Positions 25,203-34,733 are shown, counted from the first letter of the stretch. The stretch is 64,000 nucleotides of DNA from JAFAMS01 sp963715815 (GCA_963715815.1 OY970278.1:3100001-3164000); one strand, 5' to 3'. Notes: generated by a model from the sequence alone, not told the origin. A program made the numbers and translations.

Positions 25203-25868
25203 ATGGTCGACTGGGGGCTTCTGGCCTCTAACTGGAGGCCGTTACTACTCGGTCTTCGCGTTACGGTCGAGGTTTCGTTGTGCGCTTTGATTCTTGCATT
25301 CGCACTCGGAACGATCGTCGCGATGCTGCGCGCGGCTCCCAACCGCGCGCTGCAAGCGTTGGGAACGGCTTACGTCGAGTTCGTCCGAAACGTCCCGTTA
25401 CTCGTACAGATATTCTTCTTTTATTTCGGGCTGCCGTCGATCGGGATCCGGTTCACGGCCTTCGAGTGCGGTTTTCTAGCCTTGGGTATCTACACCGCGG
25501 CGTTCATTGCCGAGACGATTCGGGGCGGAATTCTCTCCGTCCATCGGGGGCAGATGGAAGCCGCACTTGCGTCCGGGATGAGCTACATCACGGTGATGCG
25601 GCTCGTGATCTTGCCTCAAGCAATCCGCGCTGTGATTCCACCGCTCGGCAATCAAACGCTCAATCTCATAAAAAACAGCTCCCTTGTCAGCACGATTGCC
25701 GTCTACGACATTCTGCACAGCGCCGACTCGATCGGTTCACAAACTTTCTCATATAGCACGGCCTACGCCGCCGCGGCGATATTGTATCTTTGCCTGACGC
25801 TTCCGTCGGCGTACGCCGTAAACCGTCTAGAGAGCCGAATGAAAGTCGTGTCGGTGCACGTCGGATGA
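25203..25868 (+). CDS. Amino-acid ABC transporter permease 1
   Basis: 221 residues with about five membrane helices of the His/Glu/Gln/Arg permease type. It has the N-terminal VTVEVSLCALILAFALGTIVAMLR and the EAA loop EAALASGMSYITVMRLVILPQAIRAVIPPLGNQTLNLIKNSSL, which contacts the ATPase. It works as a heterodimer with the next gene. Its TGA overlaps the ATG of that gene. Confidence 0.9.
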   Translation: MVDWGLLASNWRPLLLGLRVTVEVSLCALILAFALGTIVAMLRAAPNRALQALGTAYVEFVRNVPLLVQIFFFYFGLPSIGIRFTAFECGFLALGIYTAAFIAETIRGGILSVHRGQMEAALASGMSYITVMRLVILPQAIRAVIPPLGNQTLNLIKNSSLVSTIAVYDILHSADSIGSQTFSYSTAYAAAAILYLCLTLPSAYAVNRLESRMKVVSVHVG

Positions 25869-26515
25869 GCTGGCTCTTCAACTGGCCGACGCTTCTTTTT
25901 CTCATTGGTGGACTCGGTGTCACCGTCAAGCTCGCTTTGTGTGCGATTGCGATCGCCTTCGTGTTGGGCATCCTTCTCGCGCTTGCGCGTCTTTCCAAGA
26001 ATCCGTGGATGCGCTGGCCCGCAACCATCTACATCGAGGGGATGCGCGCGCTCCCAATGCTCCTCGTCATTGTGTACGTCTATTTTGCCGTTCCACGATG
26101 GGTCGGGATCAAATTCTCGCCATTCACCGCAGGCGTAATCGCGATGTCGTGTTTTTCGGCGTCGCTCGTGGCAGAAATCGTCCGCGCTGGTATCCTCGCC
26201 GTTCCGCGCGGAATCATCGAAGCTGCCGAATCGCAAGGTCTGCGCGGATCGACGATCATGCAAAGGATCGTCTTGCCGATTGCGCTGCGCAACATGATGC
26301 CGGCGCTTGTCGCGCAGTTCGTATCGTTGCTTAAGGATACGTCGCTTACGGCGATCATCACGATCCCCGAGCTCCTCGGGCGCGCACAGATCGTCTACGC
26401 AGCGCCGCCGTTCAAGCCGCTGCCGGTGTTCGCCCTGGTTGCCGCAATGTATTTCGTCGTGAACTACACCATCGGAAAGGCTGGACAACGGCTAGAGACG
26501 CGCGCTCATGGCTAA
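25865..26515 (+). CDS. Amino-acid ABC transporter permease 2
   Basis: 216 residues from ATG 25865, which overlaps the stop of permease 1 (ATGA). Hydrophobic helices match those of permease 1 (GLGVTVKLALCAIAIAFVLGILLALARL). The EAA loop reads EAAESQGLRGSTIMQRIVLPIALRNMMPALVAQFVSLLKDTSL. The end overlaps the molybdenum hydroxylase large-subunit gene by 8 bases, which ties transport and catabolism into one operon. Confidence 0.9.
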   Translation: MSWLFNWPTLLFLIGGLGVTVKLALCAIAIAFVLGILLALARLSKNPWMRWPATIYIEGMRALPMLLVIVYVYFAVPRWVGIKFSPFTAGVIAMSCFSASLVAEIVRAGILAVPRGIIEAAESQGLRGSTIMQRIVLPIALRNMMPALVAQFVSLLKDTSLTAIITIPELLGRAQIVYAAPPFKPLPVFALVAAMYFVVNYTIGKAGQRLETRAHG

Positions 26516-28940
26516 GTCCGTTACTAGGGTCGTAACAGTCCCGAAACCACGAAAATGGATCGGAGAGCCCGTGCAGCGCAAAGAAGATCCCGCGCTGCTG
26601 GTCGGCGAGGGAAGCTTCATCGATGATCTCGAGCCTTTCCCGAACATCCACCAAGCGGCGATCCTGCGAAGTCCGTACGCGCACGCGCGAATAAAAAACA
26701 TCGACGTCGGCCGGGCACTCGCGCTCGACGGCGTCACCGGAGTCGTAACCGGCAAGCAAGTCGCTGCTGCATGCAAACCGTTCGCCGTCGGAATCGAAAC
26801 GCAGCCGGTTTTCTATCCGTGCGCCATCGACAAAGTGCGTTACGTCGGCGAACCAGTTGCCGTCGTCGTCGCACGAGACCGGTACATCGCTGAAGACGCG
26901 CTCGAGCTGATTGATGTCGAGTACGAGCCTTTGGAGGCGGTCGTGTCGATCGATGACGCGCTCGTGTCGGGCCCGGCGTTGCACGAGAACATCGGATCGA
27001 ACGTCGTTCACGACCGTACGTTCACATACGGAGATGTCGACGGGGCATTCGCCAACGCCGAGCACGTGGTCCGCGCGCGTTTCGATTTCCCAAAATACGC
27101 GTCGACTCCGATCGAAACTTACGGCGTGATCGCAAAACACGAGCGCGGTAATGATGCCTACGTCGTACACGCCAACTTCCATGGCCCGTTCGTCTTGCAA
27201 GCGGTCATGGCGGGCGCGCTGGGAGTGCCGAGCCACCGTTTGCGGATCATGGTCCCGCCTGACATCGGCGGCTCGTTCGGAATCAAAGCCCACATCTATC
27301 CGTATATCGTGTTGATCGCGCTCGCGAGCAAACTTTGCGGAGTCGCGGTGAAATGGATCGAGGACCGTTTGGAGCACCTGGTCGCGGCGTCGAGCTCGAC
27401 CGATCGGGTCACGTGGGCACAAGCAGCGGTGCTGCGAGACGGAACGATTCTGGGGCTTCGTCTCGATCAAGTAGATAACGTCGGCGCCTACGTGCGCGCG
27501 CCCGAGCCTGCATGCCTCTATCGCATGCATGGCACGGTGACGGGAGCGTATCGCATTCCCGTTGTCGGAATCCGAAATCGCTTAGTAACGACAAACAAGT
27601 TGCCGACCGGCCTCAACCGCGGTTACGGCGGTCAAGAGCAATATTTCACGCTGGAACGCTTGATAGCTCTCGTGGCTCGAGAGCTCTGCCTCGATCACGC
27701 CGAGGTCGTGCGGCAAAATTTGATTCGAAAGGACGAGTTTCCGTATCACGCGCCTGCCGGCTCGATCTATGACAGCGGCGACTACCCAGCGGCGTTCGAG
27801 CGCGCGCTCGAGATCGCCGGCTATGACGCGTTGATCGCACGACGCGCACGCGCGCGCGCCGAAGGTCGCCGGTCTGGAATCGGAATTGCGTGCGTCGTCG
27901 AGCCGTCCGGCTCGAACATGGGCTATATCTCTGTTGCATTACCGCGCGAGCTTCGTGAAAAATCACTACCGAAATCCGGATGCACGGAGGCTGCCACGGT
28001 TGCAATCGACCCACTCGGTTCGATTACGGTGCGGCTTTCAACGACGCCGCAAGGTCAAGGTCACGCGACCGTTGCGGCGCAGATCGTAGCTGAAGAGCTC
28101 GGTGTCACGCCCGACGCGGTCGACGTCGTGGCCGAAATGGACACTCGAACGTCAGCATGGTCGATCGCTTCGGGTTCCTATTCGAGCCGTTTTGCGCCCG
28201 TGGCAGCCGTCGCGATTCGCGACGCCGCGCGAAAGGTTGGCCGCAAACTTCGCGCGATCGCCGCACATCAATTCGACGTCGCCGCCGAGGACGTCGTACT
28301 AGCGGAAGCGGCGGCCTACACGCTCGACGGTAGCTGCAGCACGCCGCTCAAGCGGCTCGCGGGCACTGCACATTGGCATCCGCTCGGCCTTCCGCCCGGA
28401 ATGGAGCCGGGAATCTACGAGACGGCGCACTTCACGATCGACGTGCTCGCGCCGCCGGATGCGAACGATCGTGTCGATTCCTCGGCTGTCTACGGATTTA
28501 TGTCCGACGTTTGCTACGTCGAAATCGATCCGGAGACATCGCGAGTCAACGTTCACTCATATGTTACGGTGCACGATTGTGGAACGGTGTTGAATTCTAA
28601 GATCGTCGAAGGTCAAATCCGTGGCGGATTTGCTCACGGTTTGGGCGGCGCGCTCTTCGAAGAGCTCGTCTATGAGGAAGACGGTGGACCGCGCAGCGGC
28701 ACGCTCGTCGACTACGTGATCCCGTCGGCTACTGAAATTCCGCCCTTGTCGATCGATCACGTCGACGTCAAATCACCCTTTACGCCGCTCGGTGCAAAGG
28801 GCGTCGGCGAAGGAAACGCGATGAGCGTTCCTGTGGCGATCGCGAATGCCGTCGCGGACGCGCTTGGCGTCGAAACGGTCGTGCTTCCGTTGACTCCGAA
28901 CCGCATCTTTTCGCTCACGCACGCGCAGACACCGGAATGA
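26508..28940 (+). CDS. Molybdenum hydroxylase large subunit (xanthine dehydrogenase family)
   Basis: 810 residues, the usual length. Molybdopterin-binding landmarks: WIGEPVQRKEDPALLVGEGSFIDDL at the start, PPDIGGSFGIKAHIYPYIVLIALAS, TTPQGQGHATVAAQIVAEELG and the C-terminal GAKGVGEGNAM containing the catalytic Glu. At the active-site loop it reads LNRGYGGQEQYF, so it has neither the AYxCSFR loop of form I CO dehydrogenase nor the AYRGAGR loop. It therefore hydroxylates an organic substrate rather than oxidising CO. It combines with the next two genes (FAD and 2Fe-2S subunits) in the order large-medium-small. Confidence 0.92.
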   Translation: MAKSVTRVVTVPKPRKWIGEPVQRKEDPALLVGEGSFIDDLEPFPNIHQAAILRSPYAHARIKNIDVGRALALDGVTGVVTGKQVAAACKPFAVGIETQPVFYPCAIDKVRYVGEPVAVVVARDRYIAEDALELIDVEYEPLEAVVSIDDALVSGPALHENIGSNVVHDRTFTYGDVDGAFANAEHVVRARFDFPKYASTPIETYGVIAKHERGNDAYVVHANFHGPFVLQAVMAGALGVPSHRLRIMVPPDIGGSFGIKAHIYPYIVLIALASKLCGVAVKWIEDRLEHLVAASSSTDRVTWAQAAVLRDGTILGLRLDQVDNVGAYVRAPEPACLYRMHGTVTGAYRIPVVGIRNRLVTTNKLPTGLNRGYGGQEQYFTLERLIALVARELCLDHAEVVRQNLIRKDEFPYHAPAGSIYDSGDYPAAFERALEIAGYDALIARRARARAEGRRSGIGIACVVEPSGSNMGYISVALPRELREKSLPKSGCTEAATVAIDPLGSITVRLSTTPQGQGHATVAAQIVAEELGVTPDAVDVVAEMDTRTSAWSIASGSYSSRFAPVAAVAIRDAARKVGRKLRAIAAHQFDVAAEDVVLAEAAAYTLDGSCSTPLKRLAGTAHWHPLGLPPGMEPGIYETAHFTIDVLAPPDANDRVDSSAVYGFMSDVCYVEIDPETSRVNVHSYVTVHDCGTVLNSKIVEGQIRGGFAHGLGGALFEELVYEEDGGPRSGTLVDYVIPSATEIPPLSIDHVDVKSPFTPLGAKGVGEGNAMSVPVAIANAVADALGVETVVLPLTPNRIFSLTHAQTPE

Positions 28941-29797
28941 AGCCCGCGCCGTTCGACTACGTGTGCCCAGATACGCTCGAAGAAGCGCTTGCGATCCTGA
29001 GCGAGTTCGGCGAGGACGCTAAAGTCTTGGCGGGCGGCCAATCCCTCGTCCCGACCATGAATATGCGACTCGCGCGTCCTGCGACGATCCTCGATATCAA
29101 TCGTCTCCCTGGTCTATCAGATATTTACAGCCACAACGGCAGCATTCACATCGGCGCGCTCGTACGCCAAGCCGACGCCGAACGCGACCCGCGCATACCG
29201 CAGGCGATTCCACTTTTGGCGCTTGCGCTTCCGCATGTCGGGCACCGCCAGACGCGCAATCGCGGAACGATTTGCGGCTCGCTCGCGCACGCAGATCCGA
29301 GCGCCGAGATTCCGCTCGTCGCCGTTGCGCTCGATGCACAGATCGAAGCGCAATCGGCAGGAGGGTCGCGCAGGATCGCAGCGGACGCGTTTTTCGACTC
29401 GTTCTTCACGACGACACTTGCGGCAGACGAACTCGTAACCGGTGTCTCGGTTCCCGCGCGGAGCAAAGGCTGCGGATATGCGTTTGAAGAGTTTGCGCTA
29501 CGGCACGGCGATTTTGCGATCGTCGCAACGGCATGCGCCGTTCGCGTCGCCGCCGACGGCAAGATGGAATCGCTCTCGATCGTGCTTGGCGGCGTCAGCG
29601 AGCGGCCGCAACGTTGCGACACCGGTGCGTGGCTCAGCAGCACGTTGACGCCGCGCGACATCGAAGACATCGCGCAAACGGTTTCCGCCTACATCGATCC
29701 ACCGAACGATCTGCGCGGTACGACGAAGTACCGCCGATGGCTTGCACAGGGCCAGATCCAGCGCACGCTGTCGCGCGCGCTCGAGGACGCGCGATGA
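28937..29797 (+). CDS. Molybdenum hydroxylase FAD-binding (medium) subunit
   Basis: 286 residues. The FAD motif VLAGGQSLVPTMNMRLARPATILDINRL lies near residues 33-60, and HRQTRNRGTICGSLAHADPSAE is the second FAD-contacting segment. A C-terminal CODH-type domain follows (FEEFALRHGDFAIVATACAVRV). It passes electrons from the Fe-S subunit to an external acceptor. ATG 28937 overlaps the large-subunit TGA (ATGA). Confidence 0.92.
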   Translation: MKPAPFDYVCPDTLEEALAILSEFGEDAKVLAGGQSLVPTMNMRLARPATILDINRLPGLSDIYSHNGSIHIGALVRQADAERDPRIPQAIPLLALALPHVGHRQTRNRGTICGSLAHADPSAEIPLVAVALDAQIEAQSAGGSRRIAADAFFDSFFTTTLAADELVTGVSVPARSKGCGYAFEEFALRHGDFAIVATACAVRVAADGKMESLSIVLGGVSERPQRCDTGAWLSSTLTPRDIEDIAQTVSAYIDPPNDLRGTTKYRRWLAQGQIQRTLSRALEDAR

Positions 29798-30282
29798 TTC
29801 GAACTTCTAAAAACGAGCGCGCGTCGATCAGTCTGCGCGTCGATGGAAAGGCGGTCAAGGCAGAGGTGCCGGCGCGTCTGCTCTTGTGCGATTTCTTACG
29901 CGGTCAATGCGGTGCCAAAGGCGTGCACGTCGGCTGCGAGCACGGCGTGTGCGGAGCGTGCACGATTCTCATCGATGGCCGCGCGGTGCGCTCGTGTCTG
30001 ATGTTTGCCGTGCAGGGCGAAGGGACGGAGGTGAAGACCGTTGCCTCGCTGGGCGAGCACGATAGTCTCTCTCCCCTACAACAAGCCTTTCGCGCGCATC
30101 ACGCGCTGCAGTGCGGCTTTTGCACGCCCGGTATCCTAATGTCCGCGCACGCATTTCTGGCCGAGCACCCGGCGGCAACGCGCCGCGAGGTAGAAGAGCT
30201 CCTCGCCGGTCATCTTTGCCGGTGCACCGGCTATACGCCAATCGTGGACGCAATCATGGCGACGAAGGAAACCGCAGGCTGA
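29794..30282 (+). CDS. Molybdenum hydroxylase 2Fe-2S (small) subunit
   Basis: 162 residues from ATG 29794, overlapping the FAD-subunit TGA. The plant-type cluster is GCEHGVCGACTILIDGRAVRSC (CxxxxCxxC...C). The second cluster is HALQCGFCTPGILMSAHAF with HLCRCTGYTPIVDAI (CGFC...CRC). Length and motifs are normal for CoxS/NdhS-type subunits. Electrons run from the molybdenum centre through both clusters to FAD. Confidence 0.92.
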   Translation: MIRTSKNERASISLRVDGKAVKAEVPARLLLCDFLRGQCGAKGVHVGCEHGVCGACTILIDGRAVRSCLMFAVQGEGTEVKTVASLGEHDSLSPLQQAFRAHHALQCGFCTPGILMSAHAFLAEHPAATRREVEELLAGHLCRCTGYTPIVDAIMATKETAG

Positions 30283-31697
30283 TGGATATCGGTGCGACGT
30301 TTCGCGCTGCCGTAGAGCGCGAACCGAATGCGGTCGCGATCGTCGACGGAACCATACGGCTGACGTACGCGCAGTGGCAAGAGCGCATCGGATGCGTCGT
30401 TTCGGGTTTGCAGCGACGTGGCGTCGGCCCCGGCGATCGCGTCGCCACCGTTCTCAAGAACAGCGAGCCGATGGCGACACTCTATTGGGCAACGCAATTG
30501 CTGGGCGCGACGTTCACCCCCGTGAACTGGCGCCTTTCGCGCGATGAGCTCGCATTCATCATCGAAAATGCGGAGCCGCGCTGCGTCGTCAGCGAAACTG
30601 CGACCGCCTTCGAAGAGCTGATCGCCGGCTTTTCCGCGACGAGCACCGCGCCTGTCTCCGATGAGGCGCACTCGATCATGCTTTACACGTCAGGAACCAC
30701 CGGGCATCCCAAAGGCGTCTTGCGGACGCATCGTGCGGAACGCGCCGCAGCGCTCGCACATATCGCCCAAAACAGGTACGCTCGCTCCGAACGAACGCTC
30801 GGAGTGATGCCGCTCTATCACACGATGGGGATCCGTTCGCTCATCGCGATGACGATGCTCAACGGTATATTCGTTGCAATGCCGCGGTGGGATTCGGCGC
30901 AAGCGCTAGATCTGCTCGAACGCGAGCGTATTACGAACCTCTACCTCGCACCCACGTTATACTACGATCTACTTACCGATTCGAGCATCGAACAGCACGA
31001 TCTGGGGGCGCTGCGGAAGCTCGGATTCGCCGGCGCGCCGATGACGCCGGCGCTCGTCGAACGCTGTTTCGCAACATTCAACCCGGACGTGTTCGTCAAC
31101 CATTATGGTTCGACGGAGATTTACACGTTCTCGATCAACGACACTTTGCGTACAAAGCCGGCGTCGGCCGGTAAAGCCGGAATCAACGAGCGCCTGAGAG
31201 TCGTCGATGGCGAGATTGTCGTCCACATGAGCTCGCCGGAGGCATTCTCAGGATATTGGAAGCGCCCGGATGCGCAAGCGCGCGCGATTCGAGATGGATG
31301 GTATCACACCGGAGATGCTGGAAAGATTGACGAGGACGGTGATCTCTTCGTTCTGGGCCGCGTCGACGATATGATCATTAGCGGCGGTGAAAACATCTAT
31401 CCCGCCGAGGTCGAAGACGCTTTGGCACATTGCCCGGCGATCGGGCGCATCGCGGTCATTGGAATGCCGGACGAACGCTTGGGCCAGAAAATCGTCGCTT
31501 TTGTCGAACCGGCGAACGACAAGGTGAAGGAAGAGGATCTGGAAACGTACGCGCGCTCCTGCGGAATGACTCAGTTCAAACGACCGCGTGAGTACATCTT
31601 CGTTCGCGCGATTCCCCAATCACCGTCGGGAAAGATCCTTCGCACCAAACTGCGCGCCGGAGAATACGAGCGCCGAGGAGTGAGCCTACGATCGTGA
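30282..31697 (+). CDS. Acyl-CoA ligase (AMP-binding)
   Basis: 471 residues from ATG 30282, sharing one base with the upstream TGA (TGATG). ANL-superfamily motifs: P-loop-like SIMLYTSGTTGHPKGV, NHYGSTEIYTFS, and GWYHTGDAGKIDEDGDLFVLGRVDDMIISGGENIYPAEVE, with the C-terminal catalytic Lys in PQSPSGKILRTKLR. It activates a carboxylic acid as its CoA thioester using ATP. The acid is probably the imported substrate or the hydroxylated product, since transporter and molybdenum hydroxylase share the operon. Confidence 0.9.
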   Translation: MDIGATFRAAVEREPNAVAIVDGTIRLTYAQWQERIGCVVSGLQRRGVGPGDRVATVLKNSEPMATLYWATQLLGATFTPVNWRLSRDELAFIIENAEPRCVVSETATAFEELIAGFSATSTAPVSDEAHSIMLYTSGTTGHPKGVLRTHRAERAAALAHIAQNRYARSERTLGVMPLYHTMGIRSLIAMTMLNGIFVAMPRWDSAQALDLLERERITNLYLAPTLYYDLLTDSSIEQHDLGALRKLGFAGAPMTPALVERCFATFNPDVFVNHYGSTEIYTFSINDTLRTKPASAGKAGINERLRVVDGEIVVHMSSPEAFSGYWKRPDAQARAIRDGWYHTGDAGKIDEDGDLFVLGRVDDMIISGGENIYPAEVEDALAHCPAIGRIAVIGMPDERLGQKIVAFVEPANDKVKEEDLETYARSCGMTQFKRPREYIFVRAIPQSPSGKILRTKLRAGEYERRGVSLRS

Positions 31698-32527
31698 ACC
31701 TCATTGACGATGCAGCGAGATTGCGCGAATATGCCCTGCGCGTCGAACGCGAGCCGCAGCGTCACGTCGCGACGGTCGTTCTCGACGATGCCGAACATCA
31801 CAACACGGTTCCCTTCACTGCGCGGCGTGTGCTCGCGTCGCTATTCGACGAATTAGCGAACGACGACGGGGTTTGGGTCATCGTTATCAAGGGCGCCGGA
31901 AACGAGGCGTTCAGCGCCGGGGGACACATCGTGCAATTCCTCGAGCAAGAACCCGAAGCGCTCTCCGATTTGGCATGGAACATCGGTGCGCCCGAGCGCT
32001 GTCCGAAACCGGTGATCGCGCAGCTCCAGGGTTTCACGTTCGGCGTCGGTCTCGAGATTGCGCTCGCGTGCGATTGGCGAATCGCGGCCGAAGGTACGCT
32101 TATGGCGCTTCCGGAGATCCGCCTCGGCATGATCCCCGGCAGCGGCGGCAGTCAGCGCATCGCGCGGATCGCGGGCCTCGGTCGCGCGAAGGACATGGTC
32201 ATGCGCGGCCGTCGCGTCAGCGCCGCCGAAGCACTCGAGTGGGGACTCGTAACGAACGTCGTCCCACAAGCGCAGCTGGAGGAAACTGTTGCCAACCTTG
32301 CTGCGGAATTGACTGCCCTTCCGCAACCAGCCCTGCGCACGCTCAAGCGCGTTCTCAACGCTGCGTACGATGCACCCTTACACGTCGCGATGGATCTGGA
32401 AGGCCGAGAATATGCTCGACTGCGCACGACACCCGACTTCATCGAGGGTGTGACCGCATTCGGGGCCAAGCGGAAGCCGAACTTTCCTAGCCAAGTGCGG
32501 AAGGGAGCGCCCCAAGAAACTACTTGA
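31694..32527 (+). CDS. Enoyl-CoA hydratase/isomerase family protein
   Basis: 277 residues from GTG 31694, which overlaps the ligase TGA (GTGA). Crotonase motifs: oxyanion loop GNEAFSAGGHIVQF, FTFGVGLEIALACDWRIAA with the first catalytic Glu, and LPEIRLGMIPGSGGSQRIARI with the second. It could hydrate, isomerise or cleave the CoA thioester produced by the preceding ligase. It is the last gene of the catabolic operon; its TGA overlaps the -35 box of the next promoter. Confidence 0.9.
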   Translation: MNLIDDAARLREYALRVEREPQRHVATVVLDDAEHHNTVPFTARRVLASLFDELANDDGVWVIVIKGAGNEAFSAGGHIVQFLEQEPEALSDLAWNIGAPERCPKPVIAQLQGFTFGVGLEIALACDWRIAAEGTLMALPEIRLGMIPGSGGSQRIARIAGLGRAKDMVMRGRRVSAAEALEWGLVTNVVPQAQLEETVANLAAELTALPQPALRTLKRVLNAAYDAPLHVAMDLEGREYARLRTTPDFIEGVTAFGAKRKPNFPSQVRKGAPQETT

Positions 32528-32552
32528 CAATTAGTTGTTAGACAACTATAAA
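32524..32552 (+). promoter_or_regulatory. Strong sigma70-type promoter with MarR-type palindrome
   Basis: TTGACA (32524-32529), a 17-base spacer and TATAAA (32547-32552) form a near-consensus promoter. The perfect 17-base palindrome TAGTTGT-TAG-ACAACTA (32532-32548) fills the spacer and reaches the -10 box. Its shape matches operators of MarR-family repressors. The expected transcription start falls at about 32559-32562, at or just before ATG 32562. The mRNA would then be almost leaderless; no Shine-Dalgarno is present. Confidence 0.8.
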
Positions 32553-32561
32553 TTTAGTTTC

Positions 32562-34718
32562 ATGTGGCCATCGCCTCTCACGTTTCGCCGAGCCGGCCTC
32601 ATCTTTTATCTGGCCGGCTTTCTCTGCGCGACGACCTCGGCCGCGACGTTGCGCGCCGACGTGCCGAGGCTGAAGGCGAACGTCCCGCTCGACGCGGGTG
32701 CCAACTCCAACGCTTGGACGGAGAGCTCGAGCCTCTCGCTAACTTGGGACGTCCCGCATCAGCGGGCGGCCGCAGATCCGACCGAAGTTCACGTCGCGAC
32801 CGACGGCAAGTTTCTCTACGTCCGCTTCGATGCGACGCAACGCACGCCGGTCGTCATCTCGCAGCAGAGTGACGATTTGGTCACGGGCGGGAGTACGAGC
32901 GGCGCCGGCAGCATCGCGTGGAGCGACGACGCGGTTTGGGTCGACTTGTGGCCGACAGGCGCGGGCGGCTTTCAATACCAGTTCGAAGCAAACGCTAGCG
33001 GCTCGCACAACGAAGCGTCGACCGAAAACACTGCCTTTGCGCCACGCTGGGAATCGCACGGCACCACCTACGACGGCGGCTACACCGTCACGATGGCGAT
33101 TCCGCTTGCCGTGATCCATGGTACGCACAGCGGCGCATGGCGCGCGCAATTCATTCGTTACGTCCGCAACACGGGTGCGGCCTACGTGTGGTCGTATGAT
33201 AGCCTGCAAACGTCGCCCGACGACGCGGCACGAGCAGGCATCATTACGATGCCCGCCGCCACGGAAAAAACAGCACGGGCAGCGCCGCGGCTAGCTCCGT
33301 ATGCGCTCGGATCGGTTGCAAGCTCCGGAGCAGGCGGCTCGACGTCACGGGTCGGCGCCGACCTTTCCATTCCAATCACGCAGACATCGGCATTCTTCTC
33401 GACGTTCCATCCGGACTATTCGAACGTTGAACTCGATCAACAGACCATCGCGCCAACCGTCGTGCAGCGCGTGTATTCCGAAGTACGTCCGTTCTTCACG
33501 CAAGCCGCGCAGTTTTATGACACGTTCGGCTGCAACGTGTGTATAGACTTCCACACCACGCTGTATACGCCGGCAATACCGACACCATCGCAAGGCTACG
33601 CTTTTGAAGGCAAACAGGGCGACTTCGGCTTCGCAGCATTCGATGCGATCGGGGCGCAGCGCAACGATAGCGCGGCGGCCGTCGACTATACGTCCTCAGA
33701 CTCGCGGTGGCACTCGGAGTTTCAGCACGTTACCGCGGACCTTCCCGGCATTATCGATGATTCCAACGAAATTGGGGTCAACTGGAATAGCCTCAAGTAT
33801 CTCAACGGATACTTCCGTTATGCGACCGACGCCGGCACGAACGTGCTTAACCCCTCGCAGTCGTCTTCGATTGACGCAGGCTTCGGTTGGCAAAGCCAGA
33901 CTTTCAATTTGAACGCCGCGATAAAGAAGGTGGGAGAGTACTTCAATCCCGTCGACGGTTTCTCTGCGCATCCTGACATCGCAGGTTACGGTTTGTACGC
34001 CGGCAAGATTTGGCTGTTTTCCGGATCAAGCAAATTAGAAGCCATAGGCATCGGCGGTCTCATGGACCGATATCAAGGCACGCAGAACGGGCAATCGCAG
34101 AGCGATCAAATTCTCTCGCTCGACGTTCTCACGAAGAGCGCGTGGGATTTCCAGCTTTATACGGGTTCCGACTATTGGCGCTTCGGACAAACGCTGACGC
34201 CGGTTTCGCAGAATGCCGGATTCAGCCTCATGTACCATAGCGGACTGCAAGAGAGTCCGGGGAGCTTCTGCTGCCCGAATCACGGCTCGTCTGCATATCC
34301 GACGTGGCTGTACTATAACACCGGACGCTTCGGCGATGGCCGGCTCGATACGTGGCTGCGAACGACGACGATTCGAGTCGGCAATCGAGGCGCAGTTTCG
34401 CTAGCGGTCGATGATACCGCGCAATGGATGCCGAGCGGTCCGAACAACATCCAGTGGTTTCAGAGCGCAGCATACTCGTATCAGCTCAGCCGCGACTCTT
34501 CGCTAGCGGTTGGCGTGCGCCGAGTCGACGGAACGCCGCCCGCACCCAACGGCGGTGGCAACTGTATCGGCAAATGCTCGAATATCTCGGTCGCCTATCA
34601 CGTGCGTTTCAAGAAGGAAGAGCTTTACATCGCCTACGGCGACCCGAACACGCTCGTTACCGTTCCGCAAGCGATCCTCAAGATTATTTTCTACGCCGGA
34701 AGCCAAAAAGGAGCGTAG
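32562..34718 (+). CDS. Exported protein with CBM9-like domain and beta-barrel-like region
   Basis: About 718 residues from ATG 32562; the frame opens earlier, but that part lies in the promoter. A signal peptide (RRAGLIFYLAGFLCATTSAATLRA) precedes a carbohydrate-binding family 9-like beta domain (about 40-230, with ATDGKFLYVRFDAT and YTVTMAIPLAVI). The long C-terminal region has alternating strands and aromatic girdles typical of outer-membrane beta-barrels, as in DUF5916 proteins. The final residues end on a short strand, AILKIIFYAGSQKGA. It may be the outer-membrane partner of the catabolic operon upstream. Control by a MarR-type repressor is suggested by its promoter. Confidence 0.75.
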   Translation: MWPSPLTFRRAGLIFYLAGFLCATTSAATLRADVPRLKANVPLDAGANSNAWTESSSLSLTWDVPHQRAAADPTEVHVATDGKFLYVRFDATQRTPVVISQQSDDLVTGGSTSGAGSIAWSDDAVWVDLWPTGAGGFQYQFEANASGSHNEASTENTAFAPRWESHGTTYDGGYTVTMAIPLAVIHGTHSGAWRAQFIRYVRNTGAAYVWSYDSLQTSPDDAARAGIITMPAATEKTARAAPRLAPYALGSVASSGAGGSTSRVGADLSIPITQTSAFFSTFHPDYSNVELDQQTIAPTVVQRVYSEVRPFFTQAAQFYDTFGCNVCIDFHTTLYTPAIPTPSQGYAFEGKQGDFGFAAFDAIGAQRNDSAAAVDYTSSDSRWHSEFQHVTADLPGIIDDSNEIGVNWNSLKYLNGYFRYATDAGTNVLNPSQSSSIDAGFGWQSQTFNLNAAIKKVGEYFNPVDGFSAHPDIAGYGLYAGKIWLFSGSSKLEAIGIGGLMDRYQGTQNGQSQSDQILSLDVLTKSAWDFQLYTGSDYWRFGQTLTPVSQNAGFSLMYHSGLQESPGSFCCPNHGSSAYPTWLYYNTGRFGDGRLDTWLRTTTIRVGNRGAVSLAVDDTAQWMPSGPNNIQWFQSAAYSYQLSRDSSLAVGVRRVDGTPPAPNGGGNCIGKCSNISVAYHVRFKKEELYIAYGDPNTLVTVPQAILKIIFYAGSQKGA

Positions 34719-34733
34719 GCTCCGCGCAGTCCT

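Noticed and set aside
26508..28940. Carbon monoxide dehydrogenase large subunit
   Set aside because: The subunit order fits CODH, but the active-site loop reads NRGYGGQE and lacks both the AYxCSFR (form I) and AYRGAGR (form II) signatures.
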